The position numbers and the translations under genes were made by a program. Below, in pieces: positions 21,643 through 33,345 of a stretch of DNA of 64,000 nt. Below the pieces are notes generated by a model that did not search any database, was not told the origin of the DNA, and was given only the letters and a program-made list of their open reading frames with translations. Source of the DNA: Topomyia yanbarensis. Taxonomy: Eukaryota; Arthropoda; Insecta; Diptera; Culicidae. The DNA is taken from contig NC_080672.1 in the NCBI RefSeq assembly GCF_030247195.1, positions 192,201,466 through 192,265,465 on the forward strand, in the 5' to 3' direction. Numbering within the stretch: the first letter of the stretch is position 1; each line of letters starts with the position of its first letter.

Positions 21643-22108
21643 CTCTCGGTGAAAATGAACGTGAACATGTGTTGAATACCTTCCATTGTTCACGGTGGAC
21701 GACGTCGTGAACAGTTTCATCAGCGAACAACGATTTCACGCTCACCTGGCAGTTTACAGTTTGTCAGAATGCAATCTGTTATTCGAAGGCGAACGTTCAC
21801 CGTGAACAGCGATGACATTTATATTCACCACTCCGCATCAATTCCGCCCATCGTCGCGTTTATACTCCCGGTGAACAAGTGAATTATCCACTGCGAACAT
21901 ATTTCACCGTGGAATATTTAAAAAGATCGGGGAATATGAATATTGTTGCATTGATTCAATTATATCGAATAATTGTGCATGGATTCGCTAAGTATATTAA
22001 AGTACTATCGTTTAGTTCCAGTTTCATAAAGTTCTGTGCGCTAATATGTGAGATATTGGAAAAAAACAATTTGGCGCACATCGAGTACACGTTCATTTTC
22101 ACCGAGGG
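21643..22108. mobile_element. TIR element/MITE, 466 bp
   Basis: The ends are inverted: CTCGGTGAAAATGAACGTG near 21645 and its complement CACGTTCATTTTCACCGAG at 22088-22106. Partial copies of the terminal block recur inside (GTTCACGGTGG near 21690, CGTTCACCGTGAACAG near 21792). No transposase is seen. The TSD is unclear. Confidence 0.65.
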
Positions 22109-22845
22109 TGTAAATAGGCCTTTAGGGAGAGGGTCGCACTATTTTTTGAACAACTGTAAAAGAAGCCATATTACCTATAACCTTTCTCAGAATAAAGTAT
22201 CAGTGTACTGTTTCTTAAACATCTATATAATGCTTATTTAGCAGAATTGTCGCAATTTTCGGCATAAATGAAAATAAATGTTCTATTATGTGAATCTATT
22301 CCTACTTCAACGATCCAATTATCGCCTCATGGGTGTGCCAATTTACACCTCATCGAAAAACAATCTAGTTGCAACGCAATGCCTCATATTCCATTTACGT
22401 CGATTCTAACTAGATATCCAGATCATGGACGCCAACGCATGATTTGTAAAACGAATCATTCTGCTTTTTTCAGCCGATCAAAACAAACGTAAACATCAGC
22501 TGTTAGTAGAAGAGCGCCTAGAATTGTGCACGCAGGAAATAATCATGTGAAAGTTAACAACTGGAATGACAAGTTTCACATCACACATTGCTTTCTCCCA
22601 ATCCGAATTGTATGTGAAGATTAAAATAAAATATCAGCAATCAACAATTAATTGAATAACTTGAAATAATTGATTACTTATACCTGAAATTGCATTACAA
22701 TATATTTTCAAGTTCATGTTTTGGTTTGGCCGCACTGGTGATTCTTTTCTGTATGATGGATGCAAAAAGTTTGTTTTGATTGTGGTAGTGTATCGAACAA
22801 ACCATGGTGATAATATGAACCCCCCAGAGGCGACGCGTGGTTCCA
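22109..22845. other. spacer, no recognised feature
   Basis: AT-rich sequence without a supported gene or clear repeat. Short frames here have no recognisable domain. Confidence 0.4.
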
Positions 22846-23013
22846 CCCAGTTAAGCTCAGCCGGAAATGAACTGGAATTCCGGCTGGTTCCAGCTCGCAT
22901 TCCGGCTCCAGTGACACAACCGATTCTAGTTAGAATCGGTTGTGTCACTGGAGCTGGAATACGAACTGGAACCAGCCAGAATTCCAGTTCAGTTCCGGCT
23001 GAACTTTACTGGG
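22846..23013. mobile_element. palindromic MITE, copy P1
   Basis: A nearly perfect 168-bp palindrome centred at about 22930 (GATTCTAGTTAGAATC), with ends CCCAGTTAAGCTCAGC and GCTGAACTTTACTGGG. It belongs to a family with copies at 41760-41926 and 45547-45704 and relatives at 31200-31290, 39830-39970 and 51600-51730. It is non-coding. Confidence 0.8.
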
Positions 23014-24467
23014 CACCGTTAACCTGTTAAATATATCACGAGGGCCCTCAAAATGTCACGAAATAAGCAACTGATCAGAAACGTCACTAATTCAATTCCA
23101 TGAGACGTTTCTGATCATATGATGCTGAATTTACCGTAGAACAAGAGCACAAAATATATTACATCTTTCAAATGGGATAGCAATTGGAATTTTCCAAATG
23201 CAATTAATTAAATCCAGAGAACTTTTTTTCCTCGCAAAATATCATAGGAAAACTGCATTCAATATCTAGCACTCATGATTAGAACATCTCCTGATTTGAG
23301 TTTGTTTATTTTACACTTTCAGTAGTCATATTTTCAGCATTTAAATGCAAACAACAAACGGTTTCTTTTAAGCAAAAGTAGATGGTTCATTATTATCGTT
23401 GAACCAACCAATACATACGCGCTTGCAAGTATGTCCCTCCCAAGGTAAGAAACATTTTGTTAGGCTACCCAAGAAAACAAGCGTATGAACGTATGACGCA
23501 ATGTGTTTGAAAATTATAGAGTACTTGACAATCTGTAAGTGTATTAGTGTGTTCAACGATTTGTTTTCCTCCACCTGTCATAATTTCTGATAGCTGGAGG
23601 AAAACAAATCGAAAAAAAGCTTTTCGGTCAGATTATTTGCATGGTGGATCGAACCCAACCGGTATTGAAGTCTCCGGAGTAAGTTTCACAGTGACACAGA
23701 GCATTTAAACACCATTATAAATACTTTAGGCAAGCGATTTCAAACGTTTAAATTGACGGACAGGTTTACATATGCTGGAGGAAAACAAACTCCCAAGTAG
23801 TGTGAGTGAAATCATTTGCATAGAACTCTATAAAGCGCTCTCGTTTTGCACATAGCTCCAACGCCCAGCAATGCACGCTGGTTCAATATTTGATTTGAAC
23901 CAGTGCAAAAGGGAATAGAAAAAGCAGTCGTCCTTGACACTCACCCTGTTATTCCAGCCATCGCTCATCAAGCTGGTTCCATCCAGAGCATGCGGTGAGA
24001 GTAAAAGATGCGTGCAAGTTTTTGGTTGAACCGGTCATGGGAAAGCAGAAAATTTCTGTATTCTACTCGCTGGAGACGTCGAGTTGGTTTATCGTTCGGA
24101 TCAAATTGTCAAACTTCGAGGTTCGGAGATTATTACTTTCATTTAAAATAGTTATCGTGCTACTGTCATAATGGGTTTCGGGTCGTCCGATTTTGGAAAC
24201 CTGTGCAATGAACAGATTGAACGTACCGACGCGTCGCCTCTGGAATCCCCGTATTTAATAATAACATAAACACTATGTCTATCCTAGTGTTTAACGAGTG
24301 CTTTTAAAGTAAAATTATCGTAAAAATATTCTACAGCTACATAAAGGTATGTATCAGTGCAATGTTTAATATATTTGTGCCGAAATAACGAGATATGAGA
24401 CAGTAAATGCTGGCTCGTAAGTGTTTATTTTGCTAAGCGCCGTTGCGTCCTGTTTCGGTTCACTACG
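23014..24467. other. spacer with small hairpin
   Basis: No gene is seen. A perfect 17-bp inverted repeat (23557-23573 and 23595-23611, arm CGATTTGTTTTCCTCCA) surrounds a 21-nt loop, and a further copy of the arm TGGAGGAAAACAAA occurs near 23774. The rest is featureless. Confidence 0.5.
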
Positions 24468-24834
24468 TGAGTGAGGGGAATTTTTTTCATTAAACGTTTA
24501 TTTGACACGGCATTTGCAAAAGCTTTTTTACGCCGGGTTTTTTTTACATAACATGTTACAAAAGTTCTTAAGACTATCACGTTATAATAAAAATTCACTT
24601 TCTAATGATAACACTGAGGATAATCATCATTTTGAATGTTTTTATTTATACTCTATTTTCTTGAATTTCATTGTAAACCTATTGATAGTTTTTCTGTAAT
24701 CTTTGTTTATTTTTTTCTTTATTTATATCGTTTTATCTAACTTAACTAACTGCGAAGAAATCTAAATTGTTTGTGGGTAGCAAGGGAAAAAACTAGAAAC
24801 GTTGTGGATAATTATATTTGAATATTTATTGTTT

Positions 24835-26514
24835 TCATGAATAAATATGGCCCATGTATGTAAGATCTCGTAAAGCGAGGATATCACGAACAGGAACATA
24901 GGGTGGTTTTCTTCTGGCTCGTAAGGAGTCTATTAATTGGGATCTGGCTTCACGATATTCAGTGCAAGACCAAACAACATGTGCAATGTCTTCGTAACCC
25001 TCTCCGCAAGCACATTGATTATCTTCTGCTATCCCAATACGGCGGAGATGCGCATTCAACGTATAATGGTTGGACATGAGCCTAGACATCACACGAATGA
25101 AGTTTCGACTTACATCCGACCCTTTGAATCATGCCTTCGTTGATACTTTAGAGATAATTGAGTGCAACCACCGTCCCAGATCACCATTGTCCCATGATGT
25201 TTGCCAACTAGTCCTCTGACGAGAAGCGCTATAAAATTCATTGATGGCAATAGGTCTTTCATAGCTGTCACCGTCCAGTGCCCCTATTTTGGCTAAATTA
25301 TCCGCTCTCTCATTACCCGGTATGGAGCAATGAGCGGGAATCCACACTAAGGTAATTTGATAAGATTTATTTGTTAATTTGGTTAAGTATTCTCGTATTT
25401 TCTTCAAAAAGAACGGAGCGTGATTATCAAGCTTTAAAGAGCGTAGTGCCTTAATTGTGCTGAGATTATCTGTGAGGATGAAATAATGGCTCGGAAGTAA
25501 AGTATCAATGATTTCCAGACTATAGTGAACTGCTGCTAGTTCGGCTGTGTAAACAGAGGCAGGTTCTGCAAGCTTGAAAGAGATCGAGGTGTTATTGTTG
25601 AAAATACCGAAGCCAGTGGCCTCATTGATTCGTGACCCATCATTGTAGAACATTTTATGGCAGTCAATACGTTGGTATTTACTTATGAATATTTTAGGGA
25701 TCTCCAGAGAGCGCAGGTGATCCGGGATTCCACGAATTTCCTCTTGCATGGACGTGTCGAAAAATAAAGTGGAATCGGGAGTATCTAGTATATTAACATA
25801 TGTCATAACATAACTAGAAGGCGTTATTTCTTGTGACATGTGATTGAAATACACTGTCATGAATCTGGTTTGGGATTGAAGCTCGACAAGTCTTTCAACA
25901 TTTTCAATTACCAGTGGATTCATAACCTTACATCGTATAAGTAAACGAGAGGAGAGATCCCAGAATCGATCTTTTAAGGGAAGAACTCCCGCTAGTACTT
26001 CAAGACTCATCGTATGTGTCGATTGCATGGAACCCAAGGCGATTCGTAAGCAACGATACTGTAATCGTGCCAATTTAATAATGTGAGTGTTTGCAGCTGA
26101 ACGGAAACAGAAGCACCCATATTCCATTACTGAAAGTATCGTTGTTTGATACAATCTTATCACGTCACTTGGATGAGCACCCCACCAAGATCCGGTTATT
26201 GTTCGGAGAAAATTTATCCTTTGTTGGCACTACTTTATCAGATACCTAATGTGGCCTCCCCATGTACCTTTAGAATCGAACCAAATTCCGAGATATTTAA
26301 AGGTAATGACTTGGGCTATCGTTCTACCAACCAACTGAAGCTGAAGCTGAGCTGGATCACGCTTCCTTGAAAAAACAACCAACTCTGTTTTCTCCGTAGA
26401 GAAATCGATGCCTAGCTTCAAAGCCCAACTTGTTGTAAATTTATGGTTTTTGGTCCTGTAACATCTGCAAGTTGTCTTAGAGTGTAAAAATTGTAGAGAT
26501 GGTGGCTTAAACAA
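24835..26514 (-). pseudogene. LINE ORF2 C-terminal half: RT thumb, RNase H, CCHC tail
   Basis: The RT thumb is at 26230-26514 (FSTEKTELVVFSRKRDPAQL, TFKYLGIWFDSKGTW). RNase H is at 25129-26163: MFYNDGSRINEATGFGIF gives the first Asp, VYTAELAAVHYSLEI the Glu, FILTDNLSTIKAL the second Asp, and IPGNERADNLAKIGA the last Asp. A C-terminal finger CACGEGYEDIAHVVWSC follows in another frame (24835-25092). Two frameshifts separate these parts. RNase H allows second-strand synthesis independent of host enzymes. Confidence 0.9.
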
Positions 26515-28410
26515 GAACCTTGTGGTAGGCCCATGTAATTTAATCTGAATGTTGCCAAATCGCCATATGAAAAATGCATGTGCTTTTCTGACAATAAGTT
26601 GTATAAATAACTATTTAATATTGGTGAAAGAACACATTGATGTAGTTTCTCTGAGAGAACATCAATGGAAACAGAGTTGAATGCTCCTTTTTTGTTTCAG
26701 AACACAGATGCCATTTGTTCTTTTTTGCGTAAGCTAGTTGGATTTCTGACGAAAGTAGCGCCAGACAATCATTCGTTCACTTTCCCCTCCGAAAACCAAA
26801 CTGGGTATCTGATAGCAAGCCGTTCGCCTCAACCCAATTGTCTAGACGTCGTAGGATAATTTTTTCCAACAATTTCCTAATGCAGGATAGCATTGCAATC
26901 GGTCGATACGAGTTATGGTCGGAGGCTGGTTTTCCCGGTTTTGGAATGGCGATAACTCTCACTTGTCTCCAGTCGTTCGGGACAATGTTCTCCACAAGAA
27001 GCTTATTGAATAAATTCAACAAGCGTCTTTTTGCTAGGTCAGGCAGATTCTTCACCAAGTTGAATTTAATTCTGTCTGGACCCGGAGCATTATTGTTACA
27101 TGAGAGGAGTGCAATTGAAAATTCCATCATTGTCAAAGGCGAATCTATGGAATCGTTACTTGTGGGAGCATCGCGAATGATTTTCTACGCAGGAGCAGAA
27201 TCTGGACAAACTTTCTTGGCAAAATTAAATATCCAGCGATTCGAAAGATCTTCGCTTTCATTAGTTACGTTTCGATTCCTCATTCTTCTGAAGTGTTCCA
27301 AAGAGTACTCATTGATGTTTCTCTCGACAAGCCATCAACGAAGCGTCTCCAATAATTAGACTTTTTGGCACGACGGAGACTGTCAAATTTGTTTTGCTAA
27401 ATCGAATAATTTTCAAAGTTCGCACGTGTACACCCTTTTCGTTTCACAATTTCTTTGTAAGCAACTTGTTTAGCTTCATATGCATCCGAGCACTCTTTGT
27501 CCCACCAGGGATTAGGAGGCCGGCTATTCATTGTCATGCCAGGATTGCATTTCGTTTGGGTTTGTTATGCTGCTTCAATAATCAAACCCGCTAGAATATA
27601 TATTCTTCGGTAGGTGGTAGCTCTTCCGTCGACACATGAGAAGTGGAAATTAAAGATTGGTATTTTTTCCAATCAATATTTCGTGTCAAGTCATAAGGGA
27701 CATTGATTGAATTCGTGAGGCCTAATTCACTGTTAATTGAAATAACGACTGGCAAATGATCGCTACCGTGAGGATCACGTACAACCTTCCACGTGCAATC
27801 TAACCGAAGTGATGTCGAGCATAGAGATAGATCTAATGCACTTGGTCGTGCGGGTGGTCTGGGGATGCGTGTTATTTCGCCTGTATTTAAAACTGCCATA
27901 TTGAGCTCGTCACAAACATTGTATATCAAAGAGGATCGATTATCATTGAAGAGGGAACCCCACAATACTCCGTGCGAGTTGAAGTCTCCCAGTATCAGCC
28001 GCGGAGCAGCCATGGATTCCACTGCCTCAAAAATATGACGTTGTCCAATTTGAGCTTTGGGAGGTATATATATAGAAGCGATAGACATGTCTTTGCCTTT
28101 AATGTTCGTTTGGACAGCTACAGCCTCAATGCCCGCGAACAAGGGGATGTTACTTCTATAGAAAGAATAGCACTTTTTTATTCCTAGAAGCACTCCTCAA
28201 TACGGGGTGTCTCGGTCTAGGCGAATAATGTTGAAATCATTCAAGTTGAAATTAATGTTTGAGGTAAGCCATGTTTCACATAAAGCAAAAGCATCGCATT
28301 TCAAATTATGCAGCAAAATTTTTAAGGAGTCAATTTTAGGTATGATACTTCTGCAGATCCACTGTAAAACAGTGATGGAATCTTTCACTGGAGGAGTGGA
28401 ATTATCCATC
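26515..28410 (-). pseudogene. LINE ORF2 N-terminal half: endonuclease and RT
   Basis: ORF2 probably starts at MDNSTPPVKDSITVLQW near 28410. The endonuclease shows CDAFALCETWLTSN, then an in-frame TGA at 28194-28196, then LILGDFNSHGVLWG and DPHGSDHLPVVISI, so the catalytic residues are present on both sides of the stop. RT follows at 27136-26777 (NNNAPGPDRIKFNL, NSYRPIAMLSCIRKLLEKI, DTQFGFRRGK). GLPQGSCLSHHL is readable near 26530, but the xADD catalytic box is reduced by deletions to LAD followed by VTGPK. The enzyme is dead. Confidence 0.88.
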
Positions 28411-28689
28411 GAAAGATACAATCGCTGCAAGGATGGGCCATGGAGCAATCAGCTGCTCTAAAAATGTTCTAATTGTTGAAAGGAACGCTGAAAGTATACT
28501 TTTTAGTGGTTCAGAAATATTGAATGCTTTGAAAATCCAATCAACAATTTCAGGAAATTTCAATAAACCTATCCCCGGTTGAGGCTCGGAGGAAGTTGAA
28601 GTTTTATTATTTCCACTAATGGTGTTCTGTTTGGATTGTACATTACCAAAACCGGGAGGGACTGGCTTCGGTATTGCATCGGAATTCTT

Positions 28690-29721
28690 TAGCTTTGGCC
28701 GCAATTTATTTGTTGGAGGAAAATTTTAAGGCCCTTGCTTGGCAGTTTGGGAAAAGAGGATTGTTTTCTTTTCTTGGATCCTCTAGGTAAAACAAATGAT
28801 GTACCTTCGAACGCTTCGTCAGAGTCAGACTCTTTCGGTAATAGAATAGCGTATCTGTTTTCTGGGACCGTGGGTTCAGGAGTAGCATTTTTCAGTATTT
28901 CTGCATAAGAGCGCTTAGACCTCTCCTTCAAGGATTGTTTAATTTTATCCTCCCGCTATTTATATATGGGATATGCAAGGAGCTCGTGTGAATTTTCTCC
29001 GCAATGTAAACATTTTTCTAAGTTTTTATTGCATGTATCCTCTTGGTGAAGCCCCCACATTTGCCACACCGTATCTTATTGGAACAGTAAGTGGCTGTGT
29101 GGCCAAGCTGTTTACAATTGAGGCAATTCATCACACGAGGGATGAAAAGGCGAACGGGGAGACGAATTTTATTAATAAGAACATGGCTAGGCAAAGCAGA
29201 CCCAGCGAAAGTTACACGAAATGAATAGGTCGGTAAACTTTTTTCTCTTCTTCAATTGATACTGAGTACAATTGCTTAACATCGAGTATTTTTACTTTAT
29301 TAAGCAGGGTGTTCTTGAAACAACCAACACCATGCTTAAGTATATCCTCGGCAGCGAGGCTGGGTTCGGAGATGACTCCATAGCATTCTATTTCGCGCGA
29401 AAGTATATAAACTTTATATTCACGCGTGAAGAGTTCACAGGCTACTATCTCGTTAGCTTGTCTAATGTTATCAATGCTAACTCGAAGTTTGCCTTTATTT
29501 ACTTTCACGATCTCTGTTACAGCAGAAAATCATGAAGTCAGATTCCGTGCAATTTTGACAAGGTTTAACGGCTTTCCTTTCCGCCTGAAGAAAACTCGCC
29601 AAGGTCAAGAAGACTCTTGAGGGTATAATTTTATTCTAGGGGGAGTTGAGGGAGAGGGATCAGAAGAATTTTGCTCTTGTGAAATGGAGGATTCCATCTC
29701 ACTATCCTCCATCTCGCCTAC
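28690..29721 (-). pseudogene. LINE ORF1 (Gag-like) with zinc knuckles
   Basis: The start is probably the ATG at 29721 (MVGEMEDSEMESSISQEQ), followed by a shift near 29600. The middle part at 29212-29508 (SIDNIRQANEIVACELFTRE) leads to RVMNCLNCKQLGHTATYC, a clear CX2CX4HX4C knuckle near 29120. Parts of two more follow (CGKCGG and CLHCGENSHE), and then a basic tail RSKRSYAEILKNATPEP. ORF1 of this clade binds the element RNA. It spans several frames and is not translatable as one chain. Confidence 0.85.
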
Positions 29722-29799
29722 CATACACAATAAGTTGATTAAATACTAACACTAGCTGAATTATACTAAAATCTACCTGTCCTTCGAAGAGTTGTAGTT

Positions 29800-30300
29800 T
29801 CACGCTGTCTCCCTCTGTCACACGCTCGGGTTGAACACAGCGCAACCACCACTACCAAGATGGAGCCGCTGTTTACCTGTGGGTCCAGTGGTATTTCCTT
29901 AGTACGTAGCGTGGCTAGGTACACAAATACACAAAAGCCCGTATCTGCACTAGCACAGATGAATAAGTGATGATGAAGCGAGACGCTTCACCAACAAGAT
30001 GCAGCTCTGTCTCACTTCGTCACAAGCGCCGACTGTGTGCAGCGCCGCCACTACCACCACCAAGGTGGGGCGCCGCTTACCTGTGGGTCCAGAGGCATTG
30101 CCCTACCACGCAGCGCGGCTAGGTACACAAATACTCAAAATCCCGTATCTGCACTAATACGGATGAATGAGTGATGATGAAGCGAGCCGCTTCACCAAAC
30201 AGATGCAGCTCTGTCTCACTCCGTCGCAAGCGCCGGTTGTATGCAGTGTAACCACTACCACCACCAAGGTGGGGCGCCGCTTACCTGAGACTTCGTTGCC
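29800..30300 (-). repeat. ~200-bp 5' monomers of the I-clade LINE
   Basis: Two and a half tandem units. The block ending in CGCCGCTTACCTGTGGG-type sequence recurs near 29848, 30055 and 30260 at a spacing of about 200-204 bp, together with GTGATGATGAAGCGAG (29968, 30172) and GATGCAGCTCTGTCTCAC. They sit at the element's 5' end and may be promoter monomers. The plus-strand frame here (30167-30487) is low-complexity read-through. Confidence 0.85.
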
Positions 30301-30512
30301 TTCGCACCAACACTCGCTTATCGCGTGGTACCACCACCAAACGACCGCTCTCGCAGCCAACAATCCTGCAAGTCTCCACACCAACACAGCATCAAATACT
30401 GACACGGTACACAAACTTCTAGCCTATTCACGGCTTGCACAGCCTTGGTTGCTACAACCAATCAGCAAACACAACCTTTCAAGGTGAAGGCTAAAACTGA
30501 GTGAGGGGAATT

Positions 30513-31039
30513 AGCAGATATTTCAATAAGGTGATTTTCTTTTAATTTAAAGTTTGTTTTAGAGGATAGTTCTAAATGTATATGTGCGCAACAAATAAAG
30601 AATATTTATTGAGCTTACTTTTGCACACCTGTTGTTTTGGCCATATCTATCTTGTCATTATCTCATATGCTTGGTTCGAAACCAAGCGGTACGAAATAGG
30701 GTCACAATAGGCTCTACTGCCATAATAGGAACATCACCCTATTTGCTAACAAATGTTCTCATAGCGATATACAAAAAAAAAAGAATCAAAACAATTCTTA
30801 TTGCAGTTCTGTTTCTAATTCGCAATAACAACATTGGTATGAATATGCGATTCGATTTATACAAACGTGCTCTACTGCAACCCTTTGATGCGCAATTAGA
30901 ATGAAGCGTGTACAGAGAAGGAAAGAACGAGGAAATCGAAAATTCGGGTACATATAGTTTGACGGTGCTTGTCTTTCCTACTTGATAAAACTGACTTATT
31001 TATTTATTGTCGTCAAACAAGAGTATAGATTGTTTTGTT
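30513..31039. other. spacer, no recognised feature
   Basis: AT-rich. A short frame at 30632-30904 shows no domain. No tRNA or repeat is identified apart from a weak resemblance of 30715-30745 to sequence near 21600. Confidence 0.4.
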
Positions 31040-31430
31040 ACAACGATAAAATCACAGAGAACAGACATCCATGATCGAACAAAAATATTTAAAATACGTG
31101 TCAACATTTGAATTAATATATGATAAACACTAGCGCCGCCACACCAACCTATCCCAATCCTGAATGGATTCAGTATGGAATCTTGCTCAAAGAAAACAAC
31201 TGATTCCGACTCTATCGGTTGATGCATTTGAGCTGGAATTCATGCTGGAAGTCCGAACCGGTTCCGGACTAGTTTGACTGGGTAGAAGAATAACCGCTCT
31301 CAATTCTGTCGAACTCAGCCACAAAAAACATGACGACAGTAGCGCACTTGGTTTGGACATCCCAACTATCTTCGAAACCGCTAGAGATTTTTTTACACAA
31401 GTTGAACGCTGAAGATATCATATCAGTTTC
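31040..31430. repeat. inverted partner of 39765-40060 plus direct partner of 40660-40745
   Basis: Positions 31040-31330 are the reverse complement of 39765-40060 (for example CACTAGCGCCGCCACACCAA near 31130). Positions 31330-31430 are a direct repeat of 40660-40745 (CATGACGACAGTAGCGCAC). The block contains one relative of the palindromic MITE arm. It seems to be a transposon end, but no transposase was found. Confidence 0.75.
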
Positions 31431-31866
31431 TCAGAAATGGTTGGGCCGATTTTCACAAACTTAGTCTCATATGCTGATAGCTATATTATTCCCACAGATG
31501 TCTGTGAAATTTCGCACGGATCGCTTATATGGTTCCGGAAATATAGACTGAACCGTCCGGTCACATATGAAATTCCCATATAAGCCGGAACTCAATTTTT
31601 TTTCAAAGGGGGGACCCCATGAAATTTCAGAACTCGAATTCGCATTTTTGATGCCAAACATCTTTAAAATGCATGAAACGTCGAGATTTTATGTTATCTC
31701 GGAAAAATTATTTATGAAAATCGACTTTTTGGGACTTTGCCGATTTCGCACCTTTTTTCAGTTCAATATTACCGTGGCTGTTTTTTCTTTTACAATATTT
31801 TAGAACTCGAATAATGATTTCTTTTCTTGTATATAGTTGTCATGTCATGTATAATAATAAAATGTA
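31431..31866. repeat. dispersed repeat related to window start
   Basis: Contains TTTCTCAGAAATGGTTGGGC (31430), a cousin of the block near 275, and GCATGAAACGTCGAGATTTT (31670), the inverse of the block near 60. The internal frame 31567-31803 is repeat-derived. Confidence 0.6.
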
Positions 31867-32291
31867 ATACAGGCCAGATTCGATTAACCGTAGGGTGCAG
31901 AAAAATTTCGTTTCGGATAATCGAATCATCCGGATAATCGAATCAAAAAAAAGTTTTTTTTCTTCATGAAATATATTTGTTATATGTTGAAAAACAGTAT
32001 CTAAGGTACATACATCAATGTTTGACTTATGGTACATGCATTTGTTTGACTCATGGACGAATATCGATCACTTTATATTCTATATAGTGAAAGTACGACA
32101 TGTAATAAGTTATTTAGCCAACTTACTTTATTTTAAAGTATTATGCTCGATTAATTTGAATTATTATCCTTAGGTTTGGTCTAATAATCAAGACGCATAA
32201 AACTAAATTCTCTGCGTGAAACTTTAGTCAACTTAATACTGGTTTCGGTAAATTAAAATCTAAGAGAAGCAACATGCCAGATTCCACTGAG

Positions 32292-32965
32292 AAACCCAAA
32301 AATTTGTTTCAAAACCATCCAACACAAGTCCAGTAATGGACGCCTGCTGACCCGCTCGGACGTGCCTGGCAGAATTCTCCCCAGATAGCCGGCAGCGAAA
32401 TAAAAAGTTTGGCAGAATTTCTGGGGGTCTGGCTGGCAGAGCGCTGCCCAGCCGGCCGGCTCAAATGCAACAACCGTTTCTGGCAGAATCTTTCGCCTTA
32501 CGGTTATTAACGGTTTTTTCTGCCGGATTTCTGCTAGGCACGCACCGGCAGGACCGATTTTGTACCGCTTCAGGCTTTGCTTGTATTTTTTCTTAATTTT
32601 GTTAAATTTTATGTAAATTTATAATAAAACATGTCTGGAGACATGAAATCCATATTACTTACCATGTTTGAAACCAAAATCTTTGCTTTTCCCTATTTTT
32701 TCATCTGCCAAAACTATCCTTCTTGGAAAAATGTAAATATGGCGAAAATGAAGCAACGATAAACAAAACAGAACCGGTGAGGCGAATCTGCCTGCCATAC
32801 CTGGAAGGAGTATAGCTGAATTCTGGCAGCGCCATTTTGATAATTTTGACAGCTGCCGGAATCCTGACGGATTTTTGCTGGCTGCCCGTTTTTCTTCCAA
32901 GCGGGGAACGGTCTGCTGGACGTCGCCAAACGTTGGTCCAACAAAGAACCAGCATTGGACGAATT
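32292..32965. mobile_element. fold-back MITE, TGGCAGAAT type
   Basis: The ends are inverted: TTTCAAAACCATCCAACA near 32310 against TTGGACGAATTTGAAAC near 32955. The termini match the short palindromic MITE at 45385-45525. The interior is rich in GGCAGAAT and CTGCCGG motifs in both orientations. Minus-strand frames 32655-33095 overlap it and look non-genic. Confidence 0.55.
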
Positions 32966-33159
32966 TGAAACATGGATTTCCTAGGGGGATGAATTTTGCA
33001 CATCTTACTAATATCAAAAATGCCCAACTTTTTATGCGCACGACACCAAGAAGCGTGCGTTGTTCAATCAGCAGCAGTATCATCATCGTCATCATGCGCT
33101 CTAGACATATTGTTTAGTGAGCCAATCAAAAACTAGTTGAATCTTGGTTCTTGGATATT

Positions 33160-33345
33160 TTTAGCTATAAATATGCTTGTTCAAACATCGTCGCACAGTC
33201 AACTTTTTTCTTTAGTTTGCATAGTGGAAACATCATCCAGGACCTTCATTTGGCCATAGTTCGGCGTTCTATTGATCCGCTTAAAGGCTGTTTAGTGCAT
33301 CTACTTCGTAATGAATTATAAGCGCTGTTCTTTTCAGAGCGGTGC
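33160..33345 (+). promoter_or_regulatory. possible TATA promoter and orphan histone-like stem-loop
   Basis: CTATAAATATGC (33164) is followed about 30 bp later by CGCACAGTCAAC, a TATA/initiator-like spacing. At 33326-33342, GTTCTTTTCAGAGC forms a stem with a TTTC-type loop, close to the histone mRNA 3' stem-loop. No histone coding sequence is recognisable between them. The resemblance may be chance. Confidence 0.25.

Larger units (their letters stand above)
24483..30497 (-). mobile_element. I-clade LINE with RNase H, full length, decayed
   Basis: A 6-kb non-LTR element on the minus strand. The 15-bp target duplication TGAGTGAGGGGAATT occurs at 24468-24482 and 30498-30512. The 3' end is an A-run at the left border. 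Order in its own direction: 5' tandem monomers, ORF1 with zinc knuckles, ORF2 with endonuclease, RT and RNase H. RNase H plus a knuckle-bearing ORF1 points to the I clade, and mosquito MosquI is the closest family I can name (inference). Frameshifts, a stop and an RT deletion make it inactive. Confidence 0.9.

Noticed and set aside
30154..30487. ORFs of about 90-106 codons on both strands
   Set aside because: Located in the 5' monomers of the I-clade LINE with ACC/ACCACC low complexity.
32655..33095. 146-codon minus-strand ORF
   Set aside because: Lies in the TGGCAGAAT fold-back and continues into spacer. Three overlapping frames are open, and no domain is seen.
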